Below are positions 34,744 through 40,567 of a DNA stretch of 40,567 nt, piece after piece. The position numbers were made by a program, and so were the translations under genes. The notes below the pieces were generated by a model. That model was given only the letters and a program-made list of their open reading frames with translations, had not been told where the DNA came from and searched no databases. This DNA is from Bacteroidales bacterium. GTDB taxonomy: Bacteria > Bacteroidota > Bacteroidia > Bacteroidales > 4484-276. The number at the start of each line of letters is the position of its first letter. The stretch's first letter is position 1. The stretch lies in NCBI GenBank assembly GCA_029934065.1, contig JAOZMX010000005.1, positions 1 through 40,567 of the forward strand, read 5' to 3'.

Positions 34744-35625
34744 CTAATTACAATAATTATCCAAGGCATAAACCGCCTTTTCGTTGCCGTAATATTTGGC
34801 CATTTGCCAGTCTTCACAGGCTGCTTTGTGGTCACCCGAAAAATAATAGGCCAGTCCCCTGTTGTAAAATGCATCGGCATAATCGGATTTCAGGGCAATG
34901 GCCTGATTGAAATCGGCAATGGCTTTGTCATACTCCTTCAACAAGCCGTAAGATACCCCCCTGTTATAATAACCTTTGGCTTTACGGGGAGCGAGAATGA
35001 TTACTTCGGTATTAATATCAACGGCATCGCGGTATTTTCCCAGTTTATAATACGCCATCCCGAGGTAAAGGTATCCGGTGGTATCCTGCGGTTCCAGGTT
35101 CACGGCCTGTTCAAAATCGCGACGTGCCGCCTCATACTGCTTGAGTTCAAGCAATCCTTTTCCCCTGTTAATGTACGAATCGGCCATTTCCGGGTCCATG
35201 CGAATGGCGGTATCAAACTCCCGCACACCCTCTTCGTATTTGTTGATCTTGAACAGAACCAACCCCCGTTTATAATGGTACTCAACTGTGTTCTTAATTT
35301 TTTCATCCTTTTTTTTAGCATCCAGCTTCGGCACAAATTCCTTTTTTACCGTCGATTGTTTTTTATCCTTACCCTTACGGCCGGTGGAATCTTTTTTGAT
35401 TACCTTTTTTGTTTGCTTGATTGTTTCTTGCCGCAAACCAACAGTATCAGCAGACGGGTCCGGGTTTTGTGCTACCGAAGAGCTGTCTTTCAAAGTATCG
35501 GAAACAAGCGTTTCGGATTGTCCGTCGCATACGCCTTCAGCGTTGTTCTTCTCCGTTGCATTGTCGTTCCCCGAACAGGACGCCAAAAAGAATGCAAGTA
35601 TGATTGGTAAAACAAATGATCTCAT
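34744..35625 (-). CDS. TPR-repeat lipoprotein
   Basis: A 293-residue lipoprotein (signal ending LASCSG, Cys17). A low-complexity Ser/Thr/Lys-rich linker (about 20-105, including KDSTGRKGKDKKQSTVKK) leads to five consecutive TPR units from about residue 108, with typical A-x-x-x-Y/F-N-R-G patterns (SYINRGKGLLELKQY, GYYNRGVSYGLLKEY, AFYNRGLAYYFSGDH). TPRs form protein-binding superhelices; the partner is unknown. It is membrane-tethered outside the cytoplasm, the basic linker perhaps contacting the cell wall (inference). The propeller gene begins 73 bases downstream on the same strand. Upstream is a perfect -7 box, divergent from leuS. Confidence 0.85.
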   Translation of the reverse strand: MRSFVLPIILAFFLASCSGNDNATEKNNAEGVCDGQSETLVSDTLKDSSSVAQNPDPSADTVGLRQETIKQTKKVIKKDSTGRKGKDKKQSTVKKEFVPKLDAKKKDEKIKNTVEYHYKRGLVLFKINKYEEGVREFDTAIRMDPEMADSYINRGKGLLELKQYEAARRDFEQAVNLEPQDTTGYLYLGMAYYKLGKYRDAVDINTEVIILAPRKAKGYYNRGVSYGLLKEYDKAIADFNQAIALKSDYADAFYNRGLAYYFSGDHKAACEDWQMAKYYGNEKAVYALDNYCN

Positions 35626-35639
35626 TGTTATTTTTTCTG

Positions 35640-35647
35640 CAAAAGTA
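35640..35647 (-). promoter_or_regulatory. Putative -7 box (TACTTTTG) of the TPR lipoprotein gene
   Basis: The minus-strand reading TACTTTTG is a full TAnnTTTG match, 14 bases before the start codon at 35625. The region upstream is extremely AT-rich, and no clear -33 TTTG is present. Confidence 0.4.
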
Positions 35648-35773
35648 AAATAAATTAATTTTGAAAATAACCCTTCCGAAAATGCAATTATTATTCAACC
35701 AAACAGTTTTTTAAGATAGTTTTTCTAATTTCGCACACTTAAAAAAATTCACACTTAAAATATTATTTGAACG

Positions 35774-38560
35774 ATGGAATATAATTTTCGGGAAATAGAA
35801 AAAAAATGGCAGGAATACTGGAGTAAGAATAAAACTTTCAAGGCATACAATCATTCGGACAAGCCTAAATTTTACGTGCTCGACATGTTTCCCTACCCTT
35901 CGGGAGCAGGATTGCATGTGGGGCATCCGCTGGGATACATTGCCTCGGACATCTACGCACGATACAAAAAACTGAACGGATACAACGTATTGCATCCCAT
36001 GGGCTACGATGCTTTCGGGCTTCCTGCCGAGCAATATGCCATCCAAACCGGAACCCATCCCGAAGTGACCACCAACAAAAACATTGAACGTTACCGCGAG
36101 CAGATGGATAAGATCGGGTTTTCGTACGATTGGGATCGTGAAGTGAGAACCTGCGACCCGAAATACTATAAATGGACGCAATGGACTTTTATTCAGCTTT
36201 TCAAGCACTGGTACGATAATAAAAGCGGCAAAGCCCGGCCCATAGAAGAGTTGACCGGACATTTCGAAAAGCACGGAAACGAAGGGATAAATGCGGCCTG
36301 TACCGAAGAACTGACTTTTAGCGCCGACGAATGGAACGCCATGACAGAAAAAGAACAGCAGGAGATGTTGATGAATTATCGCCTGGCTTACCGTGCCGAC
36401 ACGATGGTCAACTGGTGTCCCGAACTGGGAACCGTACTGGCCAACGACGAGGTGAGCGACGGTGTTTCGGTACGCGGTGGTCACCCGGTGGAGCGCAAGA
36501 TGATGAAACAATGGTTGCTTCGAATCTCGGCCTACGCCGAGCGCTTACTGGAAGGGCTCAACCGTGTTGACTGGTTCGACTCGGTGAAAGAGATCCAACG
36601 CAACTGGATTGGACGTTCGGAGGGTGCATCGGTAAAATTTAAGGTGGAAGACCACCCGGTGGAGATCGAAGTTTTTACCACACGCCCCGATACATTGTAC
36701 GGCGCCACTTTTATGGTGCTGGCTCCCGAGCACGAATTGGCGCTGGAGATCACCACACCTCAAAACAGAGGTCCGGTAAGCGAATACATTCAAAAAGCCA
36801 AAAACCGTTCGGAGCGGGAACGCATGGCCGAAGTCAAAAACGTTACGGGAGTGTTTACCGGCTCCTATGCCGTCAACCCCCTCAATGGCGAGCGCCTCAA
36901 GATCTACATTGCCGACTATGTGCTTGCCGGTTACGGAACGGGTGCCATCATGGCTGTGCCGGCACACGACAGCAGAGACTTTGCTTTTGCCAAACATTTT
37001 ATGCTCCCGATCATTCAGGTTGTAAAACGCAAAAACGAAACCCTGACCCATCCCGGTCAATGGGCCGAATCGTATGATGCCAAAGAGGGGATCATGGTCA
37101 ATTCGGGTGTTATTACCGGACTGGAAGTCAACAAAGCCATCTCCAGGATCATCGAATACCTTGAAGAAAAAGGCATCGGGAAATATGAGGTGCATTACCG
37201 GCTGCGCGACGCCATCTTTAGCCGTCAGCGTTACTGGGGCGAACCTTTTCCCGTTTATTACAAAGATGAAATCCCTTATGTGTTCGACGAGGATCAACTA
37301 CCGCTCGAACTGCCCGAGGTGGACAAGTACCTTCCGACAAAAGAGGGAAAACCGCCGCTTGCCAGGGCCAAAAACTGGAAAACCAAAGAGGGCTATCCCA
37401 TCGAAACCAATACCATGCCGGGGTTTGCAGGTTCCAGCGGATATTATTTAAGATATATGGACCCGCATAACGACAAGGATTATTTTTCGAAGGAAGCCAA
37501 TGAATACTGGAGAGATGTTGATCTGTATCTCGGTGGTGACGAGCATGCCACGGGACACCTGATTTACGCCCGCTTCTGGAACAAATTCCTCTTTGATATC
37601 GGATTGGCATGCGAAGACGAACCGTTCAAAAAACTCATTAACCAGGGAAAAATTCAGGGTCGTTCGAGCATCGTTTACAGGATCAAAAACACCAACACTT
37701 TCGTTTCCAAAGGATTGAAGGATAAATATGACGTCACACCCATTCATGTGGATATCAACATGGTTGAAAATGATGTGCTGGATACCGAAGCATTTAAAAA
37801 ATGGCGCCCCGAACTGGCCGATGCACAATTCGAACTGGAAGACGGCAAATACATTTGCGGCTGGGAGATCGAAAAAATGTCGAAATCGCTTTACAACGTC
37901 CAGAATCCCGATGACCTGATTGAGAAATACGGTGCGGATACTTTCAGGCTTTACGAGATGTTTCTCGGCCCGTTGGAACACCATAAGCCATGGGACACCA
38001 ACGGTATCGAAGGGGTTTTCAGATTTATCAAAAAACTCTGGAGACTGTTTTTCGACGAACGGAAGAACTTTATCGTAACCGATGATGAGCCAACACCGGA
38101 AGAGTTGAAAGTGATCCATCAAACCATCAAAAAAATAAAAGACGATATCGAAAAATTCTCGTTCAACACGGGTGTGAGCAATTTTATGATCTGCGTCAAC
38201 CGCCTGCATGAGCTGAAGTGCCATAAAAGATCCGTGTTGCGCGACCTTGTGGTTCTCATCTCCCCCTACGCCCCGCACATTGCCGAAGAGCTGTGGCATA
38301 AACTGGGAGAGACCGAAAGTGTGGCTTTTGCCGAATTCCCGAAATTTGATGAAAAATACCTCATCGAAAATACCTTTGAATATCCGGTTTCATTCAACGG
38401 GAAACTGCGATTTAAACTTGAACTGCCGGTGGATATGACGAAACAAGAGATCGAAAAACAGGTGCTGGAAGCAAAAGCGGCACAAAAATGGATTGAAGGC
38501 AAACAAATCAAAAAGGTTATTGTCGTACCCAAAAAGATTGTTAATGTGGTGGTAGGATAA
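35774..38560 (+). CDS. leuS: Leucyl-tRNA synthetase
   Basis: A 928-residue class I aminoacyl-tRNA synthetase. The HIGH motif appears as HVGH (48-51) in [15 protein letters not shown], and KMSKS is exact at 701-705. The bacterial LeuRS strings [19 protein letters not shown] and [18 protein letters not shown] (the editing CP1 domain, with the T-rich [20 protein letters not shown]) are present. Residues about 160-200 contain an insertion ([20 protein letters not shown]), usual in Bacteroidetes LeuRS as far as I recall. It charges tRNA-Leu in the cytoplasm and removes misacylated products. TAATTTCG at 35726 is a near -7 match. The DUF3108 gene follows after 25 bases and may be co-transcribed. Confidence 0.98.
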   Translation: MEYNFREIEKKWQEYWSKNKTFKAYNHSDKPKFYVLDMFPYPSGAGLHVGHPLGYIASDIYARYKKLNGYNVLHPMGYDAFGLPAEQYAIQTGTHPEVTTNKNIERYREQMDKIGFSYDWDREVRTCDPKYYKWTQWTFIQLFKHWYDNKSGKARPIEELTGHFEKHGNEGINAACTEELTFSADEWNAMTEKEQQEMLMNYRLAYRADTMVNWCPELGTVLANDEVSDGVSVRGGHPVERKMMKQWLLRISAYAERLLEGLNRVDWFDSVKEIQRNWIGRSEGASVKFKVEDHPVEIEVFTTRPDTLYGATFMVLAPEHELALEITTPQNRGPVSEYIQKAKNRSERERMAEVKNVTGVFTGSYAVNPLNGERLKIYIADYVLAGYGTGAIMAVPAHDSRDFAFAKHFMLPIIQVVKRKNETLTHPGQWAESYDAKEGIMVNSGVITGLEVNKAISRIIEYLEEKGIGKYEVHYRLRDAIFSRQRYWGEPFPVYYKDEIPYVFDEDQLPLELPEVDKYLPTKEGKPPLARAKNWKTKEGYPIETNTMPGFAGSSGYYLRYMDPHNDKDYFSKEANEYWRDVDLYLGGDEHATGHLIYARFWNKFLFDIGLACEDEPFKKLINQGKIQGRSSIVYRIKNTNTFVSKGLKDKYDVTPIHVDINMVENDVLDTEAFKKWRPELADAQFELEDGKYICGWEIEKMSKSLYNVQNPDDLIEKYGADTFRLYEMFLGPLEHHKPWDTNGIEGVFRFIKKLWRLFFDERKNFIVTDDEPTPEELKVIHQTIKKIKDDIEKFSFNTGVSNFMICVNRLHELKCHKRSVLRDLVVLISPYAPHIAEELWHKLGETESVAFAEFPKFDEKYLIENTFEYPVSFNGKLRFKLELPVDMTKQEIEKQVLEAKAAQKWIEGKQIKKVIVVPKKIVNVVVG

Positions 38561-38585
38561 ATGAACCGGCTTTTTCAAAGATAAT

Positions 38586-39395
38586 ATGATGTTCAGGGCG
38601 CTAAAATATGTTTTGGTTCTGATGGCATTGTGGATAAGCGACAAGGCCGTTTGCCAGGAATTTACCTACCGGAAAATTGACAACGGAGCCTTTGATGTTG
38701 GTGAAAAATTAAAATTTAAAGTTTATTATCAATCATTCATTACCGGAAAAGTAAATGCGGGAACAGCTACCCTGGAAGTGGAAAATACCGCACGGCAATT
38801 TCATCACCGGAAAGTTTATCACATTATCGGCAACGGCAAGTCCAATCCTGCTTTCGACATGTTCTTCAAGGTGCGCGACCGTTTTGAATCTTACATGGAT
38901 AAAGATGCCCTTATCCCGCATTTGTTCATCCGAAGAACACGGGAAGGCGGATACATCAGAGATGATGATGTGTATTTCTACCATAAAGAAGGGCTGGCCA
39001 AAAGCAGCCGTACTACAAAACCCATCACGCCCAATATACAGGACATCATTTCTGCGGTTTATTACATGCGAACCATCAATTTCGACGATGCTGCCGTAGG
39101 ACAAAACTATTCCATTGATTTTTTTCTTGACGATTCGGCTTATGTTTCCGTGGTTCAGTTTGTGGGTCGCGAAATCGTTGAAACCGAACTCGGGATATTC
39201 CGTTGTCTTACTTTCAAACCGATGGTAGCTACCGGAGAGGTATTCAGCAACCCTTACCCGATGAAGTTGTGGGTTACGGATGATCAAAACAAACTACCCG
39301 TCCTGGCCAAATCGGAAGTGATCGTCGGCTCGGTGGTCATGGAACTAACAGGATTTTCGGGATTGCGTAATCCTTTGGAATCAAAGGTAAAATAA
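38586..39395 (+). CDS. DUF3108 domain protein, exported
   Basis: A 269-residue protein with a signal peptide (MMFRALKYVLVLMALWISDKAVC) and one full DUF3108 domain: GEKLKFKVYYQSFITGKVNAG near its start, then FFKVRDRFESYMDKDALIPH and DIISAVYYMRTINF. It is expected in the periplasm or at the outer membrane, where the beta-rich fold is similar to lipocalin/LolA-like carriers according to the pattern; no reaction is known. Start may be either of two adjacent ATG codons (38586 or 38589). It lies 25 bases after leuS, a chance or conserved pairing I cannot judge. Confidence 0.85.
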   Translation: MMFRALKYVLVLMALWISDKAVCQEFTYRKIDNGAFDVGEKLKFKVYYQSFITGKVNAGTATLEVENTARQFHHRKVYHIIGNGKSNPAFDMFFKVRDRFESYMDKDALIPHLFIRRTREGGYIRDDDVYFYHKEGLAKSSRTTKPITPNIQDIISAVYYMRTINFDDAAVGQNYSIDFFLDDSAYVSVVQFVGREIVETELGIFRCLTFKPMVATGEVFSNPYPMKLWVTDDQNKLPVLAKSEVIVGSVVMELTGFSGLRNPLESKVK

Positions 39396-39447
39396 TTTCA
39401 GCGAACGATCGGGAAGAACGCAGCTTAATCCTGCTGCCGGCAATATT

Positions 39448-39479
39448 TTTGGATGATCGCCGAAAGAATCATATTTTTG
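39448..39479 (+). promoter_or_regulatory. Promoter of the ferritin gene (TTTG-N20-TATTTTTG)
   Basis: A -33 TTTG (39448-39451), a 20-base spacer and a perfect -7 box TATTTTTG (39472-39479) predict a start of transcription near 39486 and a leader of about 50 bases before ATG 39536. This is the best-formed promoter in the window, and it excludes the in-frame TTG at 39449 as a start. Confidence 0.6.
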
Positions 39480-39535
39480 TTGGCCCGAAAGCGGGAAAAT
39501 TATTTGAAAACTTAATCAAAGAAAGGGAATATAAA

Positions 39536-40048
39536 ATGATTTCGAAAAATCTTGAAACGGCACTCAACGAACAGATCAAGATCGAAGAACATTCATCACG
39601 GCTCTATATGGCCATGGCATCATGGTGCGAAACAAACGGCTTTCCGGGCGCAGCACGGTTTCTTTACGAGCACAGTGATGAAGAACGGATGCACATGTTG
39701 AAATTCGTTCATTTTTTGAACGACCGAAACGGAAAATCGGTTTTACAGGCGCTGGATGAATTGCCTTCGGAATACAATTCGCTCGAAGAGCTTTTCGACA
39801 AAGTCCTTGCACATGAACAATACGTTACCCGAAGCATCAATAACCTCGTTGACCTTTGCTTACAGGAAAAAGATCACACCACCAACAATTTCCTGCAATG
39901 GTTTGTAATGGAGCAAATTGAAGAGGAAAGTCTGGTGCAGGGCATCGTGGATAAGATCAAACTGATCGGTGCTTCCAAAGGGGGGTATTTCCATCTGGAC
40001 AATTACCTTGATGGTCTTGCCGCAGGCGAAACCGCCGAAGGGGAATAA
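39536..40048 (+). CDS. ftnA: Bacterial ferritin (FtnA type)
   Basis: A 170-residue non-haem ferritin. All ferroxidase ligands of E. coli FtnA are conserved at the same numbers when counted from ATG 39536: Glu17, Tyr24, Glu50, His53, Glu94, Gln127 and Glu130. Family strings are ALNEQIKIEEHSSRLYMAMA, HSDEERMHMLKF and NFLQWFVMEQIEEESLV. It oxidises Fe(II) and stores iron as ferrihydrite in a 24-mer cage in the cytoplasm. The open frame extends 29 codons further up, but family length and the promoter at 39448-39479 fix the start at 39536. No Fur-like box was identified with confidence. Confidence 0.97.
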   Translation: MISKNLETALNEQIKIEEHSSRLYMAMASWCETNGFPGAARFLYEHSDEERMHMLKFVHFLNDRNGKSVLQALDELPSEYNSLEELFDKVLAHEQYVTRSINNLVDLCLQEKDHTTNNFLQWFVMEQIEEESLVQGIVDKIKLIGASKGGYFHLDNYLDGLAAGETAEGE

Positions 40049-40222
40049 ACCGGGGAGGATTTCAGATTGAAGATTAACGATTTTAGATTTTAGATGTGGC
40101 CCGTTGACGGTTGCACTGCAAAGCCAAGAGAGATTGCTTCACCCGATAAACCGGGCTGGCAAAGTCCGTTTTTCGGTTTAGCTTTTTAGAAAACGAAGTG
40201 TCTTTATTTCCCGTTTTTTATT

Positions 40223-40301
40223 AGCCACAAAGGCCCGAAGGCTCAAAGGTTCACTAAGATTTTTCCTTTGTATTTCTTGGTGTCTTGGTGTCTTTGTGGC
40301 T
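40223..40301. repeat. 79-bp element with 10-bp inverted ends
   Basis: The ends AGCCACAAAG (40223-40232) and CTTTGTGGCT (40292-40301) are exact inverted repeats. Inside are AAGGCCCGAAGGCTCAAAGG and TCTTGGTGTCTTGGTGTCTT. A run of T follows (40303-40310). It resembles the non-autonomous palindromic repeats spread through some Bacteroidetes genomes; only one copy is in this window. Confidence 0.6.
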
Positions 40302-40475
40302 CTTTTTTTTGATCATTGATCATTGAATGTTGAGTATTGAATATTTCTTATTTCTACCACACCTACTTTCCCCTACCAACCACTTTCCACCCTTAATTTC
40401 CGACTTCCAACTTCAGTCGTTTAGCATTTTGTCATCTCTTCAGTCTCTTCTGTCCCTTCAGTCCCAGTTCCTCCT

Positions 40476-40505
40476 CCTTTTGCCTTTTGCCCTTTTGCCT
40501 TTTGC
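40476..40505. repeat. Two perfect 15-bp direct repeats (CCTTTTGCCTTTTGC)
   Basis: Two tandem copies of CCTTTTGCCTTTTGC, each itself made of two TTTTGCC words, continue into CCCTTTTCC. They lie within a longer pyrimidine-rich tract (about 40430-40520). Confidence 0.8.
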
Positions 40506-40567
40506 CCTTTTCCTTTTTACTTAATCAACATATTGGTTAGCTTTGCTTCCCCAGAGGCTAAATACCG

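Larger units (their letters stand above)
40049..40567. other. Non-coding stretch, patchwork of short and simple repeats
   Basis: No supported gene lies in these 519 bases; the only open frame (40327-40524) is a low-complexity pyrimidine translation. In order it holds AT-rich repeated words (TTTAGATTTTAGAT, 40082-40095) and a possible hairpin TAAACCG/CGGTTTA (40147-40180). After these come a 79-base element with inverted ends (40223-40301), a TGATCATTGATCATTGAATG string, and a polypyrimidine tract with a 15-bp tandem repeat (40476-40505). Such mosaics recur between genes in some Bacteroidetes, from memory. No tRNA or known small RNA was seen. Confidence 0.7.

Noticed and set aside
37448-38299. 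283-codon minus-strand open frame within leuS
   Set aside because: It lies antisense to conserved LeuRS sequence including the KMSKS region, and the translation has no domain features.
40327-40524. 65-codon open frame in the terminal repeat region
   Set aside because: Its translation is only Leu/Phe/Ser/Pro-rich low complexity from the pyrimidine tract.

Overview
The window looks like chromosomal DNA of a Bacteroidota (Bacteroidetes) bacterium, most likely a free-living member of the Bacteroidales/Marinilabiliales type. The evidence is type IX secretion (T9SS) C-terminal sorting domains, a TamL-type lipoprotein next to TamB, PorV/PorQ-like and other outer-membrane barrels, and repeated TAnnTTTG promoter boxes (the Bacteroidetes -7 consensus) a short way upstream of start codons that lack Shine-Dalgarno sequences. 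No rRNA, tRNA, CRISPR array or prophage was recognised. The assignment rests on reading by eye; no database search was possible.

Layout. 1-478: 5' part of a secreted protein, cut by the window edge. 647-3138: a phosphate operon in which a DUF47/PhoU-like gene overlaps a Pit phosphate permease by 4 nt. The permease carries an extra membrane helix, a coiled coil and a C-terminal LuxR-type helix-turn-helix, and is the most striking gene here. 3430-4896: a two-helix membrane protein of unknown function. 4993-6258: a T9SS cargo protein with two near-identical lamin-tail domains, followed by a terminator. 6338-6393: a small 14-bp-period repeat in front of an orphan AAA/STAND-like ATPase (6411-7541). 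7564-10497: an M16 metallopeptidase lipoprotein. 10677-11318: a REP-associated tyrosine transposase with a perfect 30-bp palindrome inside its own reading frame. 11378-12760: a membrane polyferredoxin.

12778-23274 (minus strand) is an outer-membrane block: a PorV/PorQ-like barrel, a ComEA-like helix-hairpin-helix barrel protein, TamB and TamL. 23385-26638 (minus strand) is a compact selenium module. SelU (tRNA 2-selenouridine synthase) overlaps by 4 nt a gene fusing a selenocysteine-lyase/cysteine-desulfurase domain to selenide, water dikinase (SelD). Together they could take selenium from an amino-acid donor to selenophosphate to tRNA, with no selenoprotein genes in view. Divergent from it lie a MazG-like pyrophosphohydrolase and a CPBP-family membrane protease.

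28194-34670 holds two large convergent secreted proteins: one with nine tandem ~89-residue repeats, and one T9SS-exported beta-propeller. A TPR lipoprotein (34744-35625) is followed by divergent leuS, a DUF3108 protein and ferritin. The last ~520 bases have no supported gene and are a patchwork of short repeats and low-complexity sequence.
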